From Chloranthus sessilifolius (Eukaryota > Streptophyta > Magnoliopsida > Chloranthales > Chloranthaceae): a stretch of DNA of 64,000 bases. This document shows positions 22,531-33,343 of the stretch, piece by piece. The stretch is taken from contig CM037585.1 in the NCBI GenBank assembly GCA_021018995.1, positions 122,726,831-122,790,830 of the forward strand, given 5' to 3'. Under the pieces are notes generated by a model. It worked only from the letters and a program-made list of their open reading frames with translations, ran no database searches and was not told the origin of the DNA. Within the stretch, counting starts at the first letter, position 1, and each line of letters begins with the position of its first letter. The position numbers and the translations under genes are program-made.

Positions 22531-22603
<73 letters not shown>

Positions 22604-25137
22604 AAAAGCGCAAAGAGAAAGAATTATATGAGTTCAAACACATAGTGTGAACCGTGCTTTCGAACCCTAAATCACGTGTCATGTGGCACGTGATCGCTAG
22701 TTATACATATCCTCTAAGGGTTCATTCAATAGAAAAGAAAGATTATTTTAATCATTGTCCTGTTCAAATCTTAGGTCAAAGTTTTCCATCAGATGCTTAA
22801 ACTTGGTGTACTGAAATTTTGTACCTTTGATCAACTTGTGAATGATGGATAAATATCCTTTAAATTTTTTTTAGATGGACCTGATCAAGCTTAGGCAAGT
22901 TTTTGTAGTTCTCTGATTATCAGATTGGGTGCAACGTGTCACCCAACTAGTTGGAATACATGGATGAACCATTCAAACAAATTATATATATAGAAAGAGT
23001 CCCTGTATCATTCACCCAACGATGAGCATTGTGCATGTGCCCGTTTTATGTACATGTCCCACATGTCGTGTGATCTAATTTTATTTTATTTTTAAATATT
23101 TTTTTGACTTTCAAAAATATGGTCAAATATTAGCTGCCACCTAACATACTTGATGCATAGAATTTTGATCATGTTTTGAATGGTGAATAAGATGTTTTTT
23201 AATTTTTTTTTCCTTGGTGATGGATGTAATTGATCTTGTGTATGTTGCCTCGACACCTAATATTTAGATTGGGTGTCACTTGGCAACGCTAGGTGGCTTA
23301 CCGAGTGTCTAAGCTTTCACACATCTATAATGTGTGTCCATGGTAATCAACAACTCTTCGCCACCCAAGATGATTGAGGAAGATGAGCATTTAAGTGTCA
23401 TGTGGCACCTCACCCCCCATGCAGCACCCATTCCTTCACAGAGTTCACACCCATTATTGGGGCTTTTAGAAAAAAAAGTATGAGTAAATTTACCATAATA
23501 ACTTTATTCCCAAAAATAATGTCAATTTTATACTTATTTCAAACATTTTAATTACTAGAGAGGGAAGTTATATTTAACTAAATGGCTATCTTTCTTATGT
23601 AGCAAATGACCAGTTTACCCCTATATTAAAGGCTTAATAAGATGTAAATAATGGGTAAATATGTAATTTTACAAGGGGAGGTATGTTTTTCAGAAACCTT
23701 TTTCTATATTTTTTTATCATAAAACCCTATATAATTATTATTTTTAAATTGGTATAAAATGATTATTATTTTGTATATTGATTCCTTGTTTGGTCAAGTG
23801 CCCAAAAATATATATTACCCTAATCAATGGTGATGAAAATGAATGGTATAAAATAAGCGGCGAAGGTTTTCACCAAGGTGTCGAACTTGGTATTGGTATT
23901 GGGTATCGGTCCATGGAGGACCGATATGAATAGACCGATACTGAGTTATTTCGGTACCTTTTAAAAAGAATAGGAATAATTTAAGAAAATAGAGGTATCG
24001 GCCGATATCAATACCCGAATTGATACCTGATACATATTGATATCGGCTTATATTTGATACCATGGTTTTCATGGTTCTTTAATTTCTCATTGCCATTTGC
24101 GGCCCCTATTTTGTGTATATACCATGATTTTGACTATTGTTTAACTGGTCATTGCCATTTGCGGCCCCTACTGTATACACAAAAGGCACAAGAGAAAAGA
24201 CAAAAGATCCCAGACTACCTTATAAAGACCAAACAAATAAGAAAACTCAAAGAAACAATAATAATTTGCAATTGATCATTTGGTTGAGCAATCAAATTTT
24301 TAGAAATGGCAGACCCAATATCTCAATTTTGCTGCCAATGTATATGCACTTTTATTGCGCAACCACAGAACAACACATGAATTGTTTATTTTTATTTATT
24401 TATTTTGATTGTACAACACATGAAATTTTCGCGAGCATAAATCATACCCACAATCATAGTGACCAAAATCTCCAACTTCTGACAAATATCACGAATAATT
24501 CGCGATTTTTTGAAAAAGTTATAAATTATAACTTTTTGCAACTTTTTTCAAAATATTGTGAATTTCAATAATTATTTGCAAATTTAAAGAATTAGTCACG
24601 AATTCTCTAATTTTTTCAGATTTTTTATTCTTTCAATTTTTAAAATTTTTAATTAATATATTTCTATAATTTGCTTTATTTTTTCATATTTTGACCGATT
24701 CTTTTCCGAATTTGATGAATTTTTTTGGATTTTTTTCCAACCCCGACTTGGTCACTTTGCTCACAATTACAAGTTCAACAAGTCAACCAGCTTTAAACGA
24801 CAAAAGATTCATGAATACAACAAACATGGATTCACTAAGAATGCAATGTTTTCCTTCACACGCATGAGAGAGAAAGAGAGTGATTAGATTATTCCTTGAA
24901 ATTTTGATATGGCCTAATAACTGATTCATTTATCTCACTTGTTAAACAGGCTTTACAGAAACTTTGAAAGGGTGTTGTGGGACCGGGCTGGTAGAAATTG
25001 GACCCTTGTGCAATATTTGGACTCCACCCTGCAAAGACCCATCTAAGTACTTATTCTTTGATGCCGTGCATCCAAGTGAAGCAGCCTATCGATCACTTTC
25101 AAACTTCTTAATAGACAATTTTATCACACAATTTTAA
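20257..25137 (+). CDS. GDSL esterase/lipase, three exons
   Basis: Exons 20257-20913, 21782-22043 and 24950-25137 have GT-AG borders (AAG|GTACTA...GCAG|GAA; TATG|GTAAGC...ACAG|GC) and join to an uninterrupted 368-codon frame, a normal family length. Block I is FGDSTVDTGNN with the nucleophile Ser near residue 53; block III is LSAGSNDFFFNYY; the Asp-His pair is in DAVHPSEAAY near residues 344-347; CCGTG and LYLLGGRKFAIASLPPIGC are also typical. A hydrophobic signal peptide (LLSSIHLMLLCVMIFTASA) predicts secretion; such enzymes hydrolyse acyl esters, often cell-wall or lipid substrates, but the substrate cannot be read from sequence. A 42-bp duplication gives two in-frame ATGs; the second (20299) starts directly at the signal peptide and is preferred. 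Intron 2 is large (2.9 kb) and full of repeats. No inactivating change was seen. Confidence 0.95.
21352..21392. repeat. (AT)n microsatellite in GDSL intron 1
   Basis: A dinucleotide run of about 40 bp inside intron 1, with no other feature nearby. Confidence 0.97.
22065..22602. repeat. repeat complex in GDSL intron 2
   Basis: Two long (AT)n runs (22065-22135 and 22537-22602) enclose two diverged direct copies of a 75-bp segment (22136-22210 and about 22459-22536: GAGTAGAGGGGTCCATAATC versus GAGTGGAGGGGCCCATAATC, both ending TTCAACA). A CACTA-type MITE lies between them. It looks like an old duplication with AT-repeat ends. Confidence 0.8.
22329..22450. mobile_element. CACTA-type MITE in GDSL intron 2
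   Basis: A 122-bp element with terminal inverted repeats CACTATAAAAAA / TTTTTTATAGTG. The inner sequence is rich in GCGGCA/GCTGCTAATAG words, shared with the element at 25397-25574. No clear 3-bp target duplication remains. Confidence 0.75.
23876..24173. repeat. imperfect inverted repeat and tandem duplication in intron 2
   Basis: 23876-24062 has partly complementary ends (GGTGTCGAACTTGG... / ...ATATTTGATACC) and internal words such as TATCGGCCGATATC, suggesting a MITE. Next to it, 24079-24173 carries a 62-bp tandem duplication marked by TGCCATTTGCGGCCCCTA, repeated at about 24090 and 24152. Confidence 0.5.
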
Positions 25138-25396
25138 AAAGATTGTTGAGAATCTTAAGTCTATGATGAACTCAGAGATGTGTAAACTCGTAACAGTTTA
25201 TTAATGTAACTTACAAGATCTTACCTCTATATTACTTATATCAAAAGTAAGTCTAAAACCTAACTACTGTTGGCATGCAAAATAATATATATATATATAA
25301 TCTTCTCGAATGCAAGATATATTTTACTTATGTTGATATATGTAAAGAAATGACTGGAACTGTTTTATTGTTATGGAATGTCATTTCCAACATGCA
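25138..25396. terminator. 3' flank of the GDSL gene
   Basis: AT-rich sequence directly after the stop. A polyadenylation-type AATAAAAAATAAG occurs near 25400 but overlaps a MITE end, so no precise site is assigned. Confidence 0.3.
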
Positions 25397-25574
25397 CAAT
25401 AAAAAATAAGACTATTAGCGGCAGTTGTTTAGAGCAAAAGACTGTCGCTATTAATAAAAAACTATTAAGACTATTAGTGGTAAGGGTATTAGCGGCAGTT
25501 TTTATTAATAACGACAGTTTTTTATTAATAGCGACAATTTTTAGCTGCTGCTAATAGTCTTGTCTTTCCTAGTG
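25397..25574. mobile_element. CACTA-type MITE 3' of the GDSL gene
   Basis: Imperfect 18-bp terminal inverted repeats CACAATAAAAAATAAGAC / GTCTTGTCTTTCCTAGTG enclose words AGCGGCAGTT and GCTGCTGCTAATAG. It is related in content to 22329-22450. Confidence 0.65.
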
Positions 25575-25864
25575 ATCTTTTAGTGTGTTCCAAAGAGGTT
25601 TCATGATCAAAGATCTAAAAAGAAAATTGACTGTCACTTATTTCAAGGTTGAAAGCAAAATATCTTTCCTCGAAACCGTGGAGTCCTTCATAAGAGATTA
25701 TCAGGGATAACCATGTACTCCATATTAAAATTGGTTAGCACCTTTTCTAAGGAGATATCTTCCTAAACGTACTATAATCTACTAAACAACCCGACTAAAT
25801 GGCTAAACAAATATTTTTGGGTATGGCCGCATTATTTGGACCCCTTTTTTTTGGTGAAGAATGT

Positions 25865-27221
25865 GCACATTTCTATCATAAAAAATTGTTGATTGTCTTG
25901 AATCAGACGATGGAGATCATTTTTTGTCCCAATCTTACACACAATAAATATTGATATCATGGCCCACCCAGGGCCGCCGGCCCTGAAATTTTGGGGGCCC
26001 AGGGCAAGTTCCTAAAATGGGGCCCTTCATATTAGCCTAAAAAAACTTATCATAATTTTTTTTTAATAAATAGAAGAAAACTAATTTCTCAACTACAAAG
26101 AGAGGAAATCAGAATTACAATTTCACCATTTAAAAATAATTTCACTACAGAGAGGAAACCTATTTTTATTATGACTAATCCTCAAACAATCTCTTTTCCT
26201 CCTAATTTTTCACATAATCAATCTTGAGAGTTGGCATCATGACTATACAGTATACAATCAGACGGTTAAGGTAGTTAGACTCTACCCATTTTGACAAAAT
26301 AATTCCAGAATTTCGTCTTGGTGATTACGATCAAAACATAACTCATATCATTTCTAGCCATCTAACATGATGGGATTATTATGTTGTCGATTTTGAATTT
26401 ACATTTCTAGCAATCTAACATCATTTCTAGCAATTTAACAATTGAACCCAATCCATCAGAAATCAAGGGTCACAAATCACTTAAACCAAATGAGTATTTT
26501 ATAAAAAATTAAATAGGAGATTGAAGGATAGTCTTACATGGGATGTAGGCCTAGCAGAGAGAGAGAGAGATGTAGGCCTAGCAGAGAGAGAGAGAGAGAG
26601 AGAGGGGGTAGAGAGAACCAGAGAACCAAAAATCTCAAAATAGTAATTGAATTTGTAAAAAATAGTAGATTGAATCTTTTTAATAATTAAATAAAAGATT
26701 CAACAGCCAAAAAACACATAAACATAGATTGATTAATTGCTATAACCACAAATTCAATTAAAAATCTAGATCATGATCACAACAAGAGCAACAAAGTATA
26801 AATAAAGGCCCACCATGTCAATAAAATCCTATCACAAAACCAAACCCTATAAAAGCTTAGATGCAGGGAAAAAAAAAGGAAGTAAAAATGTGAACACCCA
26901 TTAACCATACTCACCAAAAGTAAAGAAACGAAGCGTAAAAAACTATACTTGATTTAAAAAATCAGAACTTAATATTGTATTAGAAGAGGAAAAGAGAGAG
27001 AGAGAGAGAGAGAGAGAGAACCACTAACCAGAGAGCCCAAAATCTCCAAATAGTGATTGTCGGAGTCATACGCCGGAAGGACGACTAATATCGTCGGAGA
27101 TATTGAAGGTCGGCCAAACAATGCTGCCGGATGGGGTATTTAGACTTTAGGGCTGCTACAGAGACGACTAAGATTCTTGAAAATGCGCTAGAGAGTGGGG
27201 AGGCGCTGGATGGCTGAAGCC

Positions 27222-27258
<37 letters not shown>

Positions 27259-27640
27259 GCTAGAGAGAAATGGGGGCCTACATAATTTTTTATTTTTAAA
27301 CCTAAATTTCTACATGCAAAACTGATTTGGGGGCCCCTAAAAATCGGGGGCCCAAGGCAGCTGCCTGGGTAGCCGGCCGGCCCTAGGCCCACCTATCAGA
27401 CAATCAGCTCTTGATTCCATGTAGCACACATCCCCAAAAGTGATACTTGAGAACCCTTTCTCATGATCACAATCACATTTGGGGATGTGTGCCAAATGCA
27501 ATCAACATTTTATCGTTTGATAGGTGCCCCATGATCTCAAGATCTATTGTATGAAAGATTGGGACGAAATATGATCTCCATCATCTGATTCAGGGCAGCC
27601 AACGATTTTCTATGGTTGAATTCACAGGAAAAACAAGTTC
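25865..27640. mobile_element. long-terminal-inverted-repeat MITE interrupted by a hAT-like element
   Basis: The left arm (about 25872-25968; TGGAGATCATTTTTTGTCCC) and right arm (about 27530-27628, the reverse complement with several mismatches) match over about 95 bp. The centre also holds an inverted pair around CACATCCCC. Without the inserted hAT-like unit it would be about 360 bp. Long inverted termini suggest a Mutator-type MITE; the class is uncertain. Confidence 0.6.
25969..27385. mobile_element. non-autonomous hAT-like element, 1417 bp
   Basis: Ends CAGGGCCGCCGGCC and GGCCGGCCGGCCCTA form a terminal inverted repeat that continues with CCCAGGGCAA / TTGGGCCCCC. It is flanked by the 8-bp direct duplication GGCCCACC (25961-25968 and 27386-27393), the length made by hAT transposases. 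The interior has no transposase frame, only AT-rich DNA and GA microsatellites (26563-26614, 26993-27018, 27225-27255). Confidence 0.85.
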
Positions 27641-28129
27641 AAATAATCCCACCCTTTTGGGTATTAAGATAAGAAAATAGGATTAACCAGGCATTCCAGG
27701 TATGATCATCACCCTCTAATATCGTCAGTAGCTTGTTTTAACGAAGTTCGAGAGGTTTAAGCTTTGTGAAAGTGGGGCGGTGGTTTGGGAAAAACTAAAG
27801 GGTACATATATAATGCCTAAGCACGTAGTACCCTTATGAGAAGGATACACAAATTTTCTCGTCTTTTTAATTTTTTCTTTTTACAGGAAATCATTTATCA
27901 ATCCCTTCACACGGCTTCTCTTTTTAACAAAAAAAAAGGGTGTGTAACTTCTCTTGCTAATCTGAATTACTAATAGGCTTGGTAGGAAAAGGAACCATTA
28001 CTTGCATACTTTTTTTACTGTAACCGTGTAGTGTAACCGTCTCTTCCATGAATCAGCAGTGATTCTCTCTCCCTCTCTTTCCTTTGTTTTTCTATTTGAA
28101 ATCCTGTTTTCACTCCCCTACACTCATCT
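27641..28129. other. intergenic stretch
   Basis: No gene or clear repeat was seen between the MITE and the LINE. Confidence 0.5.
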
Positions 28130-29040
28130 CTTTGGCAGCCTCCCATCGCTGATATGGAAATGTCATAAAGGATGGTAAAACAAAATTAACCCTCACTTCC
28201 GATGAAAAGGAGAAGATTTCTGTCGATGATGAGGGTACATAAACTTTTTCACAAAGCAGGCGCCACTGTTTCGTTGGTCGAATAATCACATGTCGGAATG
28301 TGAATGGTGATATTTTTAAGGATACCATCCTTAATGCTTAGAACTGCCTTGATGCTAAGGTTATCGAATTTGATGATAAAACCTTTTTGTTTGAATTCCC
28401 GACCGTAGATTGGAAGGAGCGTATTCTACGCTTAGTCCTTGGTCTTTCAATAACAAACTGGTCGCATTAAAGGAACTAATTGCACCAATGATCCCCATCT
28501 CTAGAATGTCTTTTGATAGAGCTTCCTTTTGGATTCGGCACTCGATCTTCCTGTAACAGCTATGAATGCCAAAATAGGTGATAAGATAGGGAAGCACTTG
28601 GGCTTTCTAGAAAGAGTGGACATTAATGATGATGGTCGATGATGGGGTAAATTTCTAAGAATCCCATTGATATTAAAAGCCTTTCCGCAAAAGTCTTTTC
28701 TTGGAGATGGAAGAGGATAAACCACTATGGATCCCTTTACAATATAAGCAGCCACTTGATATCTACTTTCGATGGGGCATTCTTGGCCTTGGTGGAAGAG
28801 AATGTCCAAACATCTCAAATGGACATGGTATTGATAATCAACTACAACATGCGGACCTTGGTTGAGGGCCATCCCAAAAGCCCTCATAAAAAAACCAATG
28901 GAGAGAACAGTATTCTCAAGCCCTAACATTATCTCACGATCACGAACCCAATACAAAACCCATGGTTGAGATGGAGGGGAAAGATGGAACATCAAAAGAT
29001 CCTTTCATCTGCTTTTAATTTGAGCGAAACCTTATTGAAC
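28130..29040 (+). pseudogene. L1 LINE ORF1 (DUF4283-like), degenerate
   Basis: Plus-strand pieces read CFVGRIITCRNVNGDIF (about 28268), EFDDKTFLFEFP (about 28367) and, after a frame change, SPWSFNNKLVALKEL (about 28436) and NAKIGDKIGKHLGFLERVD (about 28565). This is the usual order of the DUF4283 nucleic-acid-binding domain of plant L1 ORF1. Frameshifts and stops are frequent. It lies just upstream of the ORF2 endonuclease. Confidence 0.7.
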
Positions 29041-29049
29041 TCTTAATTG

Positions 29050-29993
29050 ATGGAGAATGTTAAAACAAGACTTGGTTTCTCTAACAGAATCTTTGTCGAC
29101 AGCATTGGACACTAGGGAGGTCTTGCCTTATTATGGAAAATTGGCATTGATGTTGCGGTACAATCATGGTCCCATTCTCATATTGATGTTATAATTGAAT
29201 CATCGGAAGATGGAACTAAATGGCGATTCACAGGTATCTATGGTGAACCGACATCCAATAACAGAGAACTCACATGGAATCTACTTCGAACTCTACACAC
29301 TAACTATAACCTATCATGGTTAGTGGCTGGAGACTTCAATGAAATTCTCTACCAGCATGAGAAAAGGGGAGCCAGATTTTGTAACGACGCTCAGGTGGAT
29401 ATGTTTAGAAGGTGCCTTGATGATTGCAACCTCCGAGATCTTGGATATGAGGGGCAGCAAAAATTCACTTGGTGTAATGGACGAGAGGGCAGAGAATTTG
29501 GCAATCATGAATGGAGTCTCCTCTTCCCTAATCATAAAGTATACAATCAAGCTATCTCTAGATATGATCATTTTCCCGTTCTAGTCTTGCTCGACACTCC
29601 AACGAAGGTGATACCCAGAGGACCAAAACCATGCTGATTTAAAGCTATGTGGCTATGTGGCTTAGGGAGGAGAGCTTTGGGCAGTTGGTAGAAAACAAGT
29701 GAGAATCTCTCCGGTCATAATATGATGAACAATCCAATTCTTTTGCATCAAAAACTGCAAATCTAATGCACCATCTTCGCCAATAGAACCAAACCCATTT
29801 TGGAAATATTGATTCACAAATAAAGAAGAAGCAAGAGGAGTTGCAACCACACGGTCATGGAGCGGACAAGACGTAAAGATAACCCTGAATCAATTACTTG
29901 AACGAAAAGAAATCATGTGGAGGCAAAGATCGAGGGACGTTTGGTTAAAAGCGGGGGACCACAATACTTGCTATTTCCACTCATGTGCATCCA
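29050..29993 (+). pseudogene. L1 LINE ORF2, endonuclease part
   Basis: The endonuclease domain is recognisable: GIYGEPTSNNRELTW (about 29237), WLVAGDFNEILY (about 29320), LRDLGYEGQQKFTWCNGR (about 29432) and SRYDHFPVLV (about 29560). After a TGA at 29636 the linker typical of plant L1 ORF2 continues in shifting frames, ending MWRQRSRDVWLKAGDHNT at about 29915-29968. RT is absent, because an LTR begins at 29994. The copy is truncated by insertion or recombination. Confidence 0.85.
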
Positions 29994-31355
29994 TGTTCAT
30001 AGCTATTATTGTACTTAGCCTTAACTTATTGCAAGCGCACAATAAAAATTACAATACTAGTATAGGATCGTTCCCACGAGGAAGGTCAAAATTTTATACG
30101 ATTTGAAAATTTTTATTTATCTTTTAAGAATCTAATCTATTGGAAAAATAAGAATAAAAAAAATTGATTATTTAAACTAATTGCAAGAAAAGTAAATATA
30201 AATCCTCCTCCTTCCAGATTATGATCATCAATCACAATCCTTCTGTTTTCGGATGCTTACAAAAGTAAAGTACCGTTATATCGTATCTCAGTCCTTCCGA
30301 ATTTGGGCATCAATCAAACTCAAGAAAACTGAAGATGAAAAATGAAAATCGGTACACTAATATCCTCAAACTCTCAATCTTAGGCGTTAATTAAAATCAA
30401 GAAGAATTGGATGTCTACAAAGCAGGAAATTGCAATAAAATAAATCTAAACTAGAAAGCAAAAGTAGAACTATCCAAAGGGTCGATCTTTCAACTTCTTC
30501 AGTCTTGGTTGTCAAGCAAGACTTTCAGAGAACTGTGGACGATTTTACTTGATAAAAATTACTCTACGGTGATTTTTCAGAATTTCAACCTCAGTTGTCA
30601 ATTGATGTTGAAAATTTCTTAGATGATCTTATTTCCTATGTCGAGCTCTCTTATTTATAGATCATAAGGGGTTAATTTACATTATTCGAATTCTAATAAA
30701 AGAATATTACTAAAATAAAAGTTTTCTAATATAACTCTAACTTCTTCCTTGCTTTGAGATAATAGATGCGCGCAGGACTTTCCTCCGTGATTTCAGTAGC
30801 AGAGATCTTTTGAATTTTTTCTTTCTTTTCTTCGCCAATATTCTCAGATTCATGGGTTGTCAAACTTCTAATTCAAGTGATCTTCTAATTCTATGCATGA
30901 CGGTGTATATCTCACGTGATCAGTAGCAGCGGAAGTTTTAATTTTGACTAATCGTAATTTACGATTGTTCTCTTCTTCAGTATGATTTCTTCCTTTCAAT
31001 CGATCATATTTCTCCTTTTATTTTCCTCCAATCTTCATCGTCTCTTTGAGGAATCGTAAGTATGATTGTTCTCTCTTCTTAGCCTCTTTCATTCTAGCGA
31101 GCTTACGACTGGTCATTCGATTGATCGTATCTCGTCTTTCTTTGGCTTATGGACTAGTTCTCAATATAATTAGTCGTAATTGTATACGATCGTCTTTCTT
31201 ACTACATTTGGAGTTCACTTTGGCAAAGATTAGCACTTTGGCTCTATTCTGCTATCTGTTCTGAATATCTACTCAAAGACATCTCGTTAGTAGCAAACTG
31301 GGGTATAACATCACTAATTTAAGGGTGATAAATTGGTAAATTATGTCACTATTCA
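29994..31355 (-). repeat. LTR of family X, minus strand
   Basis: Reads in reverse the LTR at 44529-46031 along its whole length, with ends TGTTCATAG... and ...TCACTATTCA on the plus strand. It is followed by the reversed polypurine tract CACCCCCAAACTT at 31356. A TATAAATAAGAG promoter box lies on the minus strand at about 30650-30660. Palindromes of the AATCGTAATTTACGATT type lie at 30950-30966, 31042-31058 and about 31165-31190. Confidence 0.8.
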
Positions 31356-31930
31356 CACCCCCAAACTTAAGCTTTTCTAGTCCCTAGCAAACAAGAAAAA
31401 ATAAACTATCCTAAAACTATAAATTTAAATGTCACTTTTGTAGGAAGCACGATTGCATTTAGCAGATGCAACAAGCCTTAAACCCCTAGGTGGTGGAGGA
31501 GTTATAGTCTCTTGAAGGTTTTCAGTGAAGTTACCTACTAACTACAAATATTTTTGAATTTTTCAAAGATTTTTTTGAAATAAAAAATATAATTTCTATA
31601 CTACTATTTTCACTAACTAATTATCAGTCAATCATTATATGGTTATTATAACTTTCAGAAATATGATTTCATGCATACATGACTTCTCATCTTAGTAGTT
31701 ATCCTTGATCAAGATCCTCAATAATTTCAATTCATGTGAAGCGTAGAGTATGTGCGTATCATTAACAAGTTTATTCATCATATAATTTTCTAAACTACAA
31801 ATTTAGAAAATCTTTTCATCCGAACTCTCACTGAGGCATACTCTCTAAAAGAATATCGAAATTTTTGGGTTCTCTTAATATGATGCTCTGTGTGATAATA
31901 TCAAGGACAAATAACTGATAAATAAATCTC
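31356..31930 (-). mobile_element. 3' internal fragment of an X element
   Basis: Begins with the reversed polypurine tract and matches the reverse complement of about 43960-44528 of the complete X element (for example AATATCGAAATTTTTGGGTT). It stops where Y-family LTR sequence starts. Confidence 0.7.
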
Positions 31931-32126
31931 ATCATTGAAGCAGTTTTTCTAGATCAAGAAATTTTAATAAATATAAGCGCTAAAATTGAGTTAGCCTAAT
32001 TGTTTTAATTAAATTTAATAAATTATTTTATGTGGTTGGGTGAATTTGAATATTTTCGCTATTCAATTTAATCTGAAACTAATCCCAAATTCACGTAATT
32101 AGGGTTTTAGCATTTGTCCTGCATCA
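31931..32126 (+). repeat. 3' end of a Y-family LTR
   Basis: Matches 46735-46926 (TTTTTCTAGATC, GCGCTAAAATT, TTAATCTGAA), ending TCCTGCATCA. It precedes a primer site and a gag in the same direction, so it is a 5' LTR remnant. Confidence 0.7.
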
Positions 32127-32128
32127 AA

Positions 32129-32142
32129 TTTGGGATCATAGC
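32129..32142 (+). promoter_or_regulatory. primer binding site of the Y element
   Basis: TTGGGATCATAGC differs at two positions from the initiator-Met primer site TGGTATCAGAGC and directly follows the LTR end. Confidence 0.5.
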
Positions 32143-32234
32143 ACAATCCAGTTTAGGGTTGCATTAGGTTTTTATTTATATTTTATATTCTAGATTAACC
32201 TTAGGGTTTCATATAGAGTGTGTGTTGACCACTT

Positions 32235-33060
32235 ATGACTAGGAAAGAGCTTTCTGCTGCGATCTGCGACCTTATTGCTAGCCTTCCAAATATGCAAGCA
32301 CAACACGAAATCGATTTTTGGTATATGTTTGGTAGACATTCTCTTTACCCTAAACTAGAACATCTTAACCTAGAAATAGAGAGAACTTATAGGATTCTTA
32401 GGAGAGGCTGCTGTAGTGAGGTTAATTTTGTTAATCGCAACATGGCGGAAGAAGAATAACCTAGGACGCTTATGCAATATTACACTCCAACTGCTTATAC
32501 ACCACCATCTTGCATTCGGCTACCAACCACCCCAACAGAGGCTTTTGAAATCAAACCCTCTATCATTCAATCGATTCTATTATTTCATGGATTAAGCAAT
32601 GAGGACCCTTATAAGTACTTAGATGATTTTCTTAAACTCTGTACCACTTTCAAATTGGCTCATCTCTCAGAGGAAGCCGTAAAATTAAGATTATTCCCCT
32701 TTTCACTGAAAGATAAAGCCAAACATTGGTTGCACTCTTTGCCAGCCAATTCAATTACACATGGGTTCAATTGGTATAAGAATTCCTAAAGAAATTCTAT
32801 CTGATCGGGAATACTAATCAAATTAAGCGAACCATTACTAATTTTGCCCAACTTCCAGGAGAAGAACTTCATAAAAGTTGGGACCGTTTAAAGGAAATAC
32901 TTAGAAAATGTCCTCACCATGTCGTACCCAAATGGCAATAGGTGCAAAACTTTTATGAGGGGTTAACAGAGCGCAACCAACACAGGTGGCACGTTCCTTA
33001 CCAAAAATGAAGATGACGCTTGGAACCTCTTTGAAACCCTCAGTGAAAACTCATTTCAGC
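32235..33060 (+). pseudogene. Athila-like gag, plus copy
   Basis: A frame from MTRKELSAAICDL runs with one TAA (32457) into the gag core, FHGLSNEDPYKYLDDFLKLC (about 32583) and FSLKDKAKHWLHSLP (about 32701). A one-base shift near 32757 breaks it, and the rest (KKFYLI, FAQLPGEEL, VQNFYEGL) continues in another frame to about 33060. It is homologous to the minus-strand gag at 34925-35609. Confidence 0.85.
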
Positions 33061-33343
33061 ATTCTGTTTTGACATGCCGATAAGGCAATGTTCTCTCGTG
33101 TAATACCTTTACATCTCGAGGTGGTATTTACAAAGTTAACACACAATTGGACTTGTCTCATAAAGTCGTAAAAAAAATTGGACCAATTAGTGTTAGCGAC
33201 TTAATGTCCACCCGCATCAATGTACCCTGAATTCGTGCAAGAGCAAGTATATGCTGCATAATCCTTTGCCCTGTTCTCCAATACTTATAATCCCGGGTGG
33301 AGGAATCCCCCAAACTATAATTAATTAATTTAGAATGGTAATT

